From Nostoc sp. NMS2 (GTDB lineage: Bacteria; Cyanobacteriota; Cyanobacteriia; Cyanobacteriales; Nostocaceae), in contig NZ_JABXKH010000052.1 in the NCBI RefSeq assembly GCF_017115105.1, positions 1 through 64,000 of the forward strand: DNA of 64,000 nt, in the 5' to 3' direction. Below, piece after piece: positions 24,611 through 33,017 of the stretch. The position numbers were made by a program, and so were the translations under genes. Position 1 is the stretch's first letter, and each line of letters opens with the position of its first letter. The notes under the pieces were generated by a model, which made no database searches, was not told the DNA's origin, and saw only the letters and a program-made list of their open reading frames with translations.

Positions 24611-25331
24611 GGAAATATCCTCTTTTGAAATTCTTGGATTGACTATTGGAAAATACTGGATGCAAGGTTAAGTTAATACAAATATCCAGATGATTGCTTA
24701 GTTTACATCGCTATGGATGGGAACCACAAATACAACCGTTAACTCTGGAAAATCCAAATGTTGGACATTATGAGTAGCTGCTCTGACATCTCATCACATT
24801 TATCCAAATGTTCACCACAAATAGTATTATATTCCTATTTGATTTTTAAAGAACCGCAGATAACACTAATAATGATAAGCAGTGATTCTGTGGTAATATA
24901 CTAAGTTGCAACAATAAAGATAATTAGTGCGAGTAGGCGATTTTATCACTTCTAAAATCGCAGTCAAGCAGTAAGAAAGTTGGCTTTTAATAGCCGTTTC
25001 TTTATAATTGCCGACGAGGGTCAATACCGTCAAGCTCAATGCATCACGATCTTTAACAAGATTTAAGAAATAGCAATGGGTGTTGGCGATATGATGTATT
25101 ATTAGTCTTTTATCGTAATTATACAACTAACTAATGGCTGGATTCTGATAAAAAACTTTCACTCTTTAGATAGTTGTCGTTGAGAGAAAAAATTCCAATA
25201 CTAGACTGAAAATTAGCGATCGCAATCCCAAATTTGGGGCATGATTGCGCCAAGATTTTTACCTCGGAATTATTCTTTTACAAAAGACAATTTTATGAAA
25301 ATCAATCCAAGGATAAACTAGGATTTTTGAT
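24611..25331. other. Gene-free spacer between the SLH-fasciclin gene and the hybrid kinase
   Basis: AT-rich, no convincing ORF on either strand (a possible 86-residue minus-strand frame at 24866-25126 has no start signal, odd composition and no family resemblance). GCGATTTTATCACTTCTAAAATCGC (24938-24962, given here as GCGATTTTA/TAAAATCGC arms) is a stem-loop. One HIP1 site is at about 25215. It presumably contains the promoter of the SLH-fasciclin gene. Confidence 0.5.
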
Positions 25332-25422
25332 AGGACTCATGCAAACCTACACGCAGTAGGGCAATTGATGAATTGCTCCTACCTGAAAATAAAGGTTTTG
25401 GCTAAAGTTTTGCGTAAGTCCT
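25332..25422. repeat. Diverged AGGACTTACG-family inverted-repeat element
   Basis: AGGACTCATGCAAAC (25332-25346) is opposite TTTTGCGTAAGTCCT (25408-25422), three mismatches in 15. The interior contains GCAGTAGGGCAATTGATG and AATTGCTCCTAC, itself an inverted repeat. It is related to the 58-bp element at 14291-14348 and sits about 60 bp after the stop of the hybrid kinase gene. Confidence 0.65.
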
Positions 25423-25481
25423 GTTGGAATTTCATAGAAGTGCAACGTCTCTTCGCATTTTGAGCCAGTCAGAAGCGTTAC

Positions 25482-28400
25482 TTATCTTTGCCCTAGCAAA
25501 TCTGCAATTGAGGTTATTAATTCAGTTGGTTGTACTGGTTTGGCAAGATGTTTCTGAAAACCAGCTGCTAAAACTCGATCGCGATCGCTTTCTCCCGCAT
25601 AAGCCGTAAGAGCGATCGCCGGAATTTCCCCTCCCTCTTTCTTTGGCATAGCCCTCAGCAGCCTAATCAGGCTGTAGCCATCCATCTCTGGCATTCCTAA
25701 ATCACTGATTAATACATCAGGTATGGTCTTGACTATGACAGCCAGCGCCTCAGTTACCGATGCTGCAACAGTTGTTATTGCCCCATTCTGTTGTAGCAAA
25801 AAGTGCAAAAACTCCCGTGTGTCAGCATCATCATCAACAATCAATATCCGTAGTCCGGCGATCGCTAACGAGTTAAATTTTTGCCCGCCTCCCCCAGTTT
25901 CCTCATCTCCCCTACTCTCTTTCATCACAGGCAGTCTCACAGTAAAAATTGCTCCCTGTCCTTCTCCTGGACTAGCTGCTGTTATAGTTCCACCATGCAA
26001 CTCTACCAGGTGGCGAACTATTGCCAATCCCAATCCCAGCCCACCAAATTTTTTGGTTGTACTGCTATCGGCTTGACGAAAATATTCAAATACGTGGGGT
26101 AAGAATTCAGGGGAAATCCCTTGTCCAGTGTCTTTAACTTGAATCAGTGCTGAGTGAGAAGTCAATTCCCCACTTGATGAGAGGCTGACTTCCACAGATC
26201 CATGAGAGGGAGTGAACTTGACAGCGTTCGAGAGTAAATTTCCTACAACTTGCTGTAAGCGATAATAATCGCCTGACACTTTACCAACATTAGGGTCAAG
26301 CTGTATTTTTATCTGGATGGATTTGCTTTCTGCTATTAACCGGACTGTTTCTAATGCAGCATCAATTACAGATGCTAGGTTAACAGTGGCAAAAGTCAGG
26401 TTCAACTTACCGCGAATAATTCGGGATACATCCAGCAACTCATCAATTAATTGAATCTGCAATTGAGTATTTCTTTCGATGGTTTCTAAGGCGCGATTGG
26501 TAGTAGCTTCATCAAATTTGCGGCTTTTGAGTAGCGATGACCAACCTAAAATGGGGTTGAGTGGCGATCGCAATTCGTGGGAGAGAATGGCGAGAAACTC
26601 ATCTTTGTTTCGGTTTGCCTGTTTGAGTTCCTCTGCTTGTTGTCTAAGTGTCTTTTCTAATTGCTTCCTTGGGGTTAAGTCCAGAATAAAACAGATCCAA
26701 GATGGCGGATTTTTCTCTACCAAAGCACCACCAATTAGTATAGGAATGCGCGAACCATCTTTGCGGATGTATTCTTTTTCAAAAGGATTACATACTCCAA
26801 CCGTTAAAAGTTGCTCTATCCCCTGCCGATCAAGAGCGTGATATTCCGGTGGAGTCATCTGTTTTCTGCGTACTTTACCTGCTAATAGTTCCTCTCGCGT
26901 ATAACCCACCATTTCTAAAAAAGCCTCGTTCGCCTCAGTAATATAGTCAGGTGTGGCGAACATAATGCCAATAATATTGGAATCAACTAAGCGCCTTAAT
27001 TGAGTTTCACGCTGGCGCAAATTATTTTCTATCTCTTTGCGCCCAGTAATATCCTGAGAAGTACCCATCATCCGAACTGGCTGATCGTCGGCATTGTAAA
27101 AAACACGACCTTTAGCAGCAATCCAATGAATGCTACCATCAGACCAAAGGCTGCGGTATTCAATGTCATACTCAACCTTTTCCTGAAAACAGCGAGCGAT
27201 CGCTTCATTCAGGCCTTGACGATCTTCTGGATGTATGCAGTTGAGGAAAAGCTCATAGTCCATTTCGACTTCTGGGGCTAGTCCAAATAGCTCCTTACAT
27301 TTCTCTGTCCAAACTAACTCGTTGGTGGTAATATCCCAAAACCACATACCCAGTTCCGCAGCAGTAGTGGCTAACCGAATCCGTTCTTCACTCTCGCGCA
27401 GGTTTGTTTCAATTTGCTGGCGTTCGCGTAGCGCAGCTTGCTGTTTGGTAATATCAGTACTAGCACCAACTACCCTAACTACCTGACCATTTGCATCCCG
27501 AACAGCAAACCCCTGGTCTTGCACCCATAAATAGCGGCCATCTTTGTGACGGATTCGATACTCAATGCTATAACGGTTGCCATTGGCCATATTAGCCATG
27601 AACTGGTCGTTAACTCTTTGTTGGTCATCGGGGTGGATGAGTTGTTGCCACCACTCGAAGGTAGGTTCAGCTTCTTGTTGTGTGTAGCCAAAAACCTGAG
27701 TTAAACCCTGAGTTCTTTCCACACTACTTCTGTGAATTTCCCAGTCATAGATTAGACAATTAACCGCCGCAGCTACTAGCTCAAACCTTTCGTTACTTTG
27801 CCGCAGCGAAATTTCTATGTGTCGTCGCTCTGTAATATCAAAAGCAATGCCTAAAAGATATTTTGGGAATCCCTCAACAGTTCTGCTATATACAGTGTCA
27901 TAGCTACAAAACCAACGCCACTCTCCATTAGCGTGTCGAATTCGGTACTCAAAGCTGAAGACTTCGCCCTGACGGGCAGAATTAAATCTTTCAAAATAAG
28001 CAGGGAGTTGAGCCAAATCTTCAGGGTGTAGAAGTTGGGTAAATAAATCCTTTCCCATTGCCTGGATTTCTGCTGGTGTGTAGCCCCAACCTTGAGCAAT
28101 TTCGTAATTAACATAAGAATTTCGCTGCTCAATGAGGTCATATATGTAAAGTATCCCCGGAAGAGTACCAGCAATTTGTTGGAACAAACGTTGACTATCC
28201 CACAGTATCTGAGATTCATTTGCATCAACTTGTTGAGTATCTTCATCAAGTTGTGCCTGCTTAAATTCTGTAATCTCCGAAAAAGTTGTGACGATCGCAA
28301 AGGGAGTGTTTACTCCCGCTTGGAACAGAGGTTGTGAAGATAATAATAGCCAGACTAGCTCACCATTTGGCTTATAAAAGCCACACACCACATTTAAACA

Positions 28401-28700
28401 AGGTTTACCTGTTTTCTGAGCAGCGATCGCTGGGTGAGTTTCATTAGCTAAAGGAGAGCCATCTTCATGAAGAAATTGCCACTTGGGATCTAGCAAATTT
28501 TGCCCTACCAGATGTTCTGCGGTTAATCCCAAAATGCGATCGCAAGCTGCATTGCAAGCCTGGATAGTACCATCCGCCAACTGAAGCAACATTCCCTCTT
28601 CTCCACTGGCTAAGAGCGAATAATTTGCTTTTTTACTAACTTGCCGATGCAGCAGCTTTTCATTAGCCAGCTGGTTTCGGGACTTTTCCGCGTCTGGCAT
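25482..28700 (-). CDS. Soluble hybrid histidine kinase with five PAS domains and a C-terminal receiver
   Basis: 1072 residues, no membrane segment. PAS domains cover roughly 25-150, 170-295, 298-425, 430-560 and 565-685; several end in PAC motifs such as YLLGIAFDITERR and VVGASTDITKQ. The HisKA domain has LAILSHELRSPLNP with phospho-acceptor His708, then a HATPase with NLLSNAVKFTP (N box), DTGQGISPEF (G1) and GGLGLGLAIVRHLVELHGG (G2). The receiver domain (about 945-1070) has Asp1000 in DVLISDLGMPEMDG and Lys in the KPVQP loop. It senses an unknown, probably cytoplasmic cue, through PAS-bound ligand or redox state. No response regulator or output protein is adjacent, so it is an orphan kinase. 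Confidence 0.95.
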   Translation of the reverse strand: MPDAEKSRNQLANEKLLHRQVSKKANYSLLASGEEGMLLQLADGTIQACNAACDRILGLTAEHLVGQNLLDPKWQFLHEDGSPLANETHPAIAAQKTGKPCLNVVCGFYKPNGELVWLLLSSQPLFQAGVNTPFAIVTTFSEITEFKQAQLDEDTQQVDANESQILWDSQRLFQQIAGTLPGILYIYDLIEQRNSYVNYEIAQGWGYTPAEIQAMGKDLFTQLLHPEDLAQLPAYFERFNSARQGEVFSFEYRIRHANGEWRWFCSYDTVYSRTVEGFPKYLLGIAFDITERRHIEISLRQSNERFELVAAAVNCLIYDWEIHRSSVERTQGLTQVFGYTQQEAEPTFEWWQQLIHPDDQQRVNDQFMANMANGNRYSIEYRIRHKDGRYLWVQDQGFAVRDANGQVVRVVGASTDITKQQAALRERQQIETNLRESEERIRLATTAAELGMWFWDITTNELVWTEKCKELFGLAPEVEMDYELFLNCIHPEDRQGLNEAIARCFQEKVEYDIEYRSLWSDGSIHWIAAKGRVFYNADDQPVRMMGTSQDITGRKEIENNLRQRETQLRRLVDSNIIGIMFATPDYITEANEAFLEMVGYTREELLAGKVRRKQMTPPEYHALDRQGIEQLLTVGVCNPFEKEYIRKDGSRIPILIGGALVEKNPPSWICFILDLTPRKQLEKTLRQQAEELKQANRNKDEFLAILSHELRSPLNPILGWSSLLKSRKFDEATTNRALETIERNTQLQIQLIDELLDVSRIIRGKLNLTFATVNLASVIDAALETVRLIAESKSIQIKIQLDPNVGKVSGDYYRLQQVVGNLLSNAVKFTPSHGSVEVSLSSSGELTSHSALIQVKDTGQGISPEFLPHVFEYFRQADSSTTKKFGGLGLGLAIVRHLVELHGGTITAASPGEGQGAIFTVRLPVMKESRGDEETGGGGQKFNSLAIAGLRILIVDDDADTREFLHFLLQQNGAITTVAASVTEALAVIVKTIPDVLISDLGMPEMDGYSLIRLLRAMPKKEGGEIPAIALTAYAGESDRDRVLAAGFQKHLAKPVQPTELITSIADLLGQR

Positions 28701-28929
28701 TCTGTAAAGTTAAATAAATTTAAAGTTAATTTAAGATTCAGAGGCTTATACTCACATAGATTTTAGCCCTATTTCTTCCATTTTTAGGCAAAAATATTAC
28801 TATCTAGTCGGCTTTCGCATTTGCCGATAAGTCTAATTTAGTTAAACTTAAATTTTTTGTGATATATTTCTGTAATCTACAATACCCGTGATGTAGATAA
28901 TATTGTCGTAGATTTTAAAATTTAATATT

Positions 28930-29046
28930 ATGTCTAGTCAAGAGCCAAAGTCTAATCAAGCATTTCAGCAAACCCAGGCTACCGGAACAAAGAAGAAGAA
29001 ACTACAACCTCCCCCAGACATCAAAAAACCAAAGAAAACCGAATAA
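28930..29046 (+). CDS. Candidate 38-residue Lys/Pro/Gln-rich small protein
   Basis: An ATG at 28930 opens a 38-codon frame, MSSQEPKSNQAFQQTQATGT, then KKKKLQPPPDIKKPKKTE and TAA. It is hydrophilic, strongly basic at the end and free of hydrophobic segments. A hint of coding is the consistent composition and an isolated position with AT-rich promoter-like DNA upstream (ATTTTAAAATTTAATATTATG). No RBS is clear and I recognise no family. It may be a genuine small protein or chance. Confidence 0.35.
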   Translation: MSSQEPKSNQAFQQTQATGTKKKKLQPPPDIKKPKKTE

Positions 29047-29084
29047 AAATATATTTCCTAATCATACAAAATACATCATAGTCC

Positions 29085-29265
29085 CCTCCTCGCTTGAGGG
29101 GAGTAGGGTGTTTCATAGAGAAAAACTAAAACTGGGTTTCAAAGCCTCTCTCCGCTTCGGGGAGAGGTTTGGAGAGGGGTAAAAAGCTATGCCACAAAAC
29201 GAGAAATCAAGACTTATGTCTTTTTCTTTTTCTTTTTTTGTATGAAACTACCCTGTTTCCCCGAA
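29085..29265. repeat. Inverted-repeat element with GGGTGTTTCATA ends
   Basis: GTAGGGTGTTTCATA (29105-29119) faces TATGAAACTACCCTG (29241-29255). The interior contains AAGCCTCTCTCC and GGGGAGAGGTTTGG, the same gene-prediction-poor module seen in the TATAGCGG elements. GAGAACCGCTATAAAG at 29269-29284 is the end of a TATAGCGG-type element. Non-coding. Confidence 0.5.
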
Positions 29266-29324
29266 GCGAGAACCGCTATAAAGATTTAAATTAAGTCTCT
29301 ACAATTGTCATAAAATCGAAGAAG

Positions 29325-29575
29325 AATTCTGAATTCAGAATCAATACTTCGGCTTACCTCGACTCCGCTCGGCACGAGTCGCTCAGTAGCCATCAGTCAG
29401 GGATTCAGCTCCGCGACTGAATTGTTGTACCACCAAATTTTCTTGTTTGGTAGGGGTGGAAAAACGCCTATTATTCATCCGCCAGTCGTACAAAATATTC
29501 AACTGAATTCTGTTCGCGGAGCGTGCCGGAGGCATTATTCTGACTCCTGACTCCTGACTCCTGAATTCTGTTCGA
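29325..29575. repeat. About 250-270 bp dispersed repeat, copy 1
   Basis: Starts with GAATTCTGAATTCAGAATC and ends with CTCCTGACTCCTGAATTCTG. Shared landmarks with the copy at 54569-54830 are GGGATTCAG, CACCAAATTTTC/CACCAAATTGA, TTATTCA, TCCGCCAGTCG, ACAAAAT and ACTGAATTCTG. A 77-residue minus-strand frame across it is repeat sequence, not a gene. The ends are palindromic GAATTC-containing sequences. Confidence 0.65.
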
Positions 29576-29628
29576 TAAAACAAGGAGCTTAAGCCCCTTG
29601 CTCTATGCAACCTCAAAAATAATCGATA

Positions 29629-30708
29629 TTATTTATTTTTCGCTTGAGTCTTTGCCTGTTCTAAAGCTATTTCTTTAATAGCCTGATATGAATTAACATT
29701 TGAACTACCTTCAATAGCTTTAACTGCCAAATCCTGAACTTGCTTGAGAGCAGATTCAAGTTGTTTAGAAAGATTTTGAATCCGCGTCTCTTGATTATTA
29801 ATAGTTTGTTCTAGAGATTGCAGTCTTTGTTCATAAAAACGCTTTTGCCCTTCCACTTCCTTAGAATATAAATCTGATTTTACTTTCGCCTGGTAGTGGG
29901 CGATGCCTTTGCCTTCTTCTATAGCTTTTTTGATAGCTGCTTCTTTATCTTTCGGGAAAGCCTCTACCTTAGCTTTTAATTCTTCAAATTGTTTCTCTCT
30001 TTCAGAAATTGCTTTCTCTCGTTCAGCCCACTGTTTCTCTGTCTCTTGTAATAATTCTTCTAGTTGTTTATATAGTGCTTTCTGCTCTTGTTCGTATTCG
30101 TCACTTTGCAGTTGTCGTTGGAGTTCTAAATTATACTTATACTCTGATGCATCGCGTTGCCGAGTTTTATTCAAGTTTTCATTTCGTTCTTTTATCGCCT
30201 GTTGCTGTTCCTCCTGTTCTTTTCCCCAAGTATTTCTTTGCTCTAGTATTTCTTGGAATAACACTTCATAACGCTGGCTATATTCTTCCTGATAAGCTTT
30301 CGTATTATCTTCATAAGCTTGGATGAGAGTATCCAAGATATCATCAGAAATTTCTAAATTGTGCAGCTGTGTTAATTGTTGGATTTCTTCTTCTAAATTT
30401 CGCCTGATTTCTTCCAACTTAGAGGCTTTTGTGGTTAGCTGTTCCGATAATTCATTAGCAGCACTGCCAAAACCTAATTGAATCTTTGCCAAGCTTTCAA
30501 TTGTATTGTTCATCTTCTGTTGGACACTAGAAAGCTGATTCATAGCTGTTTTTTGTTCTAATTTAGGCTGTTCTTTAGTTCCAGATTGGTTTTCTTTAGC
30601 AACTTTTTCAAGTTCCGATTTCAGTGCTGCTTTTTCTTTAACTAACTCCTCATACGCCTGAAGAATTTCTACTTTAGTATTCTTATCAGTCGGCTTTTTC
30701 ACCACCAC
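29629..30708 (-). CDS. Coiled-coil-rich protein, second of a tandem pair
   Basis: 359 residues, almost entirely alpha-helical coiled coil from residue 15 to 345, very rich in Glu, Gln and Lys, with no membrane segment or signal peptide. It starts with GTG; AGGAGG six bases upstream makes the start certain. Blocks shared with the upstream neighbour include a central EEEQQQ-rich segment, KAISEREKQFEELKAKVEAF/EKIFAERQPLFADYEQKVTTF-like region and the ending LESALKQVQDLAVKAIEGSS. Long E/K/Q coiled-coil proteins of heterocystous cyanobacteria include filament-forming cytoskeletal proteins; an adjacent pair that co-polymerises (LfiA/LfiB) is known in Anabaena. Identity with those is not established here. 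Confidence 0.82.
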   Translation of the reverse strand: MVVKKPTDKNTKVEILQAYEELVKEKAALKSELEKVAKENQSGTKEQPKLEQKTAMNQLSSVQQKMNNTIESLAKIQLGFGSAANELSEQLTTKASKLEEIRRNLEEEIQQLTQLHNLEISDDILDTLIQAYEDNTKAYQEEYSQRYEVLFQEILEQRNTWGKEQEEQQQAIKERNENLNKTRQRDASEYKYNLELQRQLQSDEYEQEQKALYKQLEELLQETEKQWAEREKAISEREKQFEELKAKVEAFPKDKEAAIKKAIEEGKGIAHYQAKVKSDLYSKEVEGQKRFYEQRLQSLEQTINNQETRIQNLSKQLESALKQVQDLAVKAIEGSSNVNSYQAIKEIALEQAKTQAKNK

Positions 30709-30761
30709 GACAAACCTCCTCTTCAGGAATTAAAAATGGTTAAGATGCTACAGACTCGTAA

Positions 30762-31745
30762 CTATTTAGGGTTAGAACTACCAAAAGCCCTCATAGCTAA
30801 GTCTTGTGCTTGTTTTAATGCAGTTTGCAATTGAGCAGAGATACCTTCTATTTGCTCAGACTGTTTCTTAATTGTTTCTTCCAGAGATTGAATTTTTTGT
30901 TCATAACTCTGTTTGTTAGATTCCCATTCTCTCTCAAATAAATCAGCCTCAATTTTAGCTTTTTGGCTTGTTTCTTTAATTGCTTCTTCTCTAGCTTTCT
31001 TAACGGCTTCTTCCAGTTCGTTAGGAAATGTAGTTACCTTTTGTTCATAGTCTGCAAACAAGGGTTGGCGTTCAGCAAATATCTTTTCTCGTTGTGCCCA
31101 ATCTTTCTCTTTCTTTTGAGAATTCTCTTGTATTTCTCTTTGCTGTTGGCGCTTTATTGCTTCGTAGCTATCGGTATTGAGTTTACGAGTAGTTTCTAAC
31201 TTATACTGAGATTCTTCTTGTTCTTGCTGACGATCCTTGGCTAATAAATCGTTATATTCTTGGAGTTTTTCTTCATACTCACCTTGCTCTTTTTGCCATT
31301 CTTTTCGCCTAATTGTAATTTCTTTTTCTAGTGCTTCCCTTTTGCTGATAGTATCTTGTTCTAGGGTTTTTAATTTTTCTTGGTGTTCTTGACTTAAAAT
31401 GTCTAGAGTATCCGCTACAACTCTGATTTGTTGAAGTTCTTGTAAACGTTGAGTTTCAATTTCTATAGCTCGGTTTAATTCATCTAACTTAGAATTTTCC
31501 TGAGCTAGTTTTTCAGATAATGCATTGAGAATACTGCCAAACTCCAATTGTAAATCAGCTAAACCTTTGACAATACTATCAACGGTATATGCAGAAGCTG
31601 CTTGCAGAATTTCTTGACTTTTTGCCTTGTCTGCTTCCTCTTGTTTGGTTGCTATTTTAGATTCCAGCTTTTTTCTTTGGATAATAATTTGTTGAAATGC
31701 TTGCATTAGTTGTTGTTTGCTGTCCTTGACTCCAACTGTAGTCAT
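30762..31745 (-). CDS. Coiled-coil-rich protein, first of a tandem pair
   Basis: 327 residues from the ATG at 31745 (MTTVGVKDSKQQLMQAFQQI), which follows a GGGAG/GGAAG site; 48 more bases are open upstream. Continuous coiled coil with blocks such as LADLQLEFGSILNALSEKLA, ELEEAVKKAREEAIKETSQK and the C-terminal SAQLQTALKQAQDLAMRAFG, all mirrored in the downstream paralogue. The 53-bp gap to the next gene and its strong ribosome site indicate one transcript. Likely a cytoplasmic structural or polymer-forming protein; no motif for ATP binding (which argues against SMC-like function). Divergent from sphR across 466 bp. Confidence 0.82.
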   Translation of the reverse strand: MTTVGVKDSKQQLMQAFQQIIIQRKKLESKIATKQEEADKAKSQEILQAASAYTVDSIVKGLADLQLEFGSILNALSEKLAQENSKLDELNRAIEIETQRLQELQQIRVVADTLDILSQEHQEKLKTLEQDTISKREALEKEITIRRKEWQKEQGEYEEKLQEYNDLLAKDRQQEQEESQYKLETTRKLNTDSYEAIKRQQQREIQENSQKKEKDWAQREKIFAERQPLFADYEQKVTTFPNELEEAVKKAREEAIKETSQKAKIEADLFEREWESNKQSYEQKIQSLEETIKKQSEQIEGISAQLQTALKQAQDLAMRAFGSSNPK

Positions 31746-32211
31746 CTTCCAACTCCCTTCAATAGGCAAATGATTTATTGGGTAGCAAGCCATACCAATG
31801 ACTACCCTATGCAGACATCAGAGTAGCCTTTAAATCAACATTTTTAACGCAGTGGAAATACTGAAATCATCGATATAGGATACTTAAGTGGTACGAATTT
31901 TCCACAGATATGTCCTTCTATTTTTCAGGTATAGTTTTCCCTTTGAGACTTTATAGTAATTTTGTACTACAATAAATATACCTAACCTCATCTCTTCTTG
32001 TCAAGATAATGCTTTATATAATTACGCCACACAACAAAGCATTAAAAGCTGGCAGTCACAGTGATTTAGAAGGGTGATGTGATGTGTGTTACTTTTTGTA
32101 AAGAAAATCTAAAAGAATTAACCCTAGCAGAAGTGCCGTTGCACTAAGGCGAGATAATAGGTTTAATCATGCTAATTGATACAGCCACAGTCCCAGACTT
32201 TTGTGATATCA
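31746..32211. other. Spacer between divergent coiled-coil genes and sphR
   Basis: AT-rich and non-coding. It must hold the promoters of both transcription units. CTAACCT at about 31983 and TTAACCCT at about 32117 resemble single Pho-box half sites (CTTAACCT) but no tandem array is present. TGTGATGTGATGTGTGTTAC (32077 onward) is a small direct repeat. Confidence 0.45.
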
Positions 32212-32964
32212 ATGTATACCACTGAATCGACCAAATATTCTGCCAGAACGGACATTGGACAAACCAGCCGTATTCTAGTAGTAGAAGATGAAGAATTAAT
32301 CCAGGAAATGCTAGCTGTAGCCCTGGAAGAGGAAGGTTACGGGGTGATAACTGCACGCGATGGCCGATCTGCTGTAGAATATCTCAAAAGTTTTGAAACA
32401 AACTCAGGGGAAGTTCCCTTTGATTTGATCATTCTTGATTTGATGCTGCCGCAAATCAATGGGCTAGATATATGCCGTTTGCTGCGTCATCAAGGAAACC
32501 CAGTACCGATTTTAATGCTCAGTGCTAAAGGTAGTGAAACTGACCGCGTTTTGGGGTTGGAGGTGGGAGCAGATGACTACCTAACCAAACCTTTTAGTAT
32601 GCGTGAGTTAGTAGCTCGTTGTCGCGCTTTACTCCGCCGCCAACGTCTAAGTAATTTACCACAACTACCAGTATTAAAATTCAAGGATGTCAGCTTGAAC
32701 CCTCAAGAATGTCGGGTGCTGGTTCGTGGGCAAGAGGTGAGTCTTTCACCTAAAGAGTTCCGCTTGCTGGAATTGTTTATGAGTTATGCCCGGAGGGTAT
32801 GGTCGCGGGAACAATTATTAGATCAGGTTTGGGGGCCGGATTTCGTTGGTGATAGTAAAACCGTAGACGTTCATATTCGGTGGTTGCGCGAAAAATTAGA
32901 GCAAGACCCCAGTCATCCCGAATATATTGTGACTGTACGAGGTTTTGGCTATAGGTTTGGATAA
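32212..32964 (+). CDS. sphR: OmpR/PhoB-type response regulator, SphR homologue
   Basis: 250 residues from the ATG at 32212 (MYTTESTKYSARTDIG); a TTG 36 bases upstream is less likely. The receiver domain (about 20-140) has the acidic pair VVEDEE, phospho-acceptor Asp76 in DLIILDLMLPQING, LSAKG and KPFSMRELVAR. The winged-helix output domain (about 150-248) ends with HIRWLREKLEQDPSHPEYIV and TVRGFGYRFG. The following PAS-histidine kinase and phoU make this the cyanobacterial phosphate regulator SphR (PhoB equivalent), which activates phosphatase and phosphate-uptake genes when phosphate is scarce. Gene order sphR-sphS-phoU with short gaps indicates one operon. Confidence 0.88.
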   Translation: MYTTESTKYSARTDIGQTSRILVVEDEELIQEMLAVALEEEGYGVITARDGRSAVEYLKSFETNSGEVPFDLIILDLMLPQINGLDICRLLRHQGNPVPILMLSAKGSETDRVLGLEVGADDYLTKPFSMRELVARCRALLRRQRLSNLPQLPVLKFKDVSLNPQECRVLVRGQEVSLSPKEFRLLELFMSYARRVWSREQLLDQVWGPDFVGDSKTVDVHIRWLREKLEQDPSHPEYIVTVRGFGYRFG

Positions 32965-33017
32965 TTAGTTTAGATAGTTGTTAGTTTTTAGTAGTCACCA
33001 ACAAACTAACAACTCAA

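Noticed and set aside
24866-25126. 86-residue minus-strand frame
   Set aside because: Unusual composition (Tyr, Cys, His), no start context and no partner; more likely non-coding AT-rich DNA.
29383-29616. 77-residue minus-strand frame
   Set aside because: It lies wholly in the dispersed 260-bp repeat and has no start signal or family resemblance.
31980-32125. Pho-box array before sphR
   Set aside because: Only two isolated CTAACCT/TTAACCCT half sites are visible, not the tandem repeats needed.
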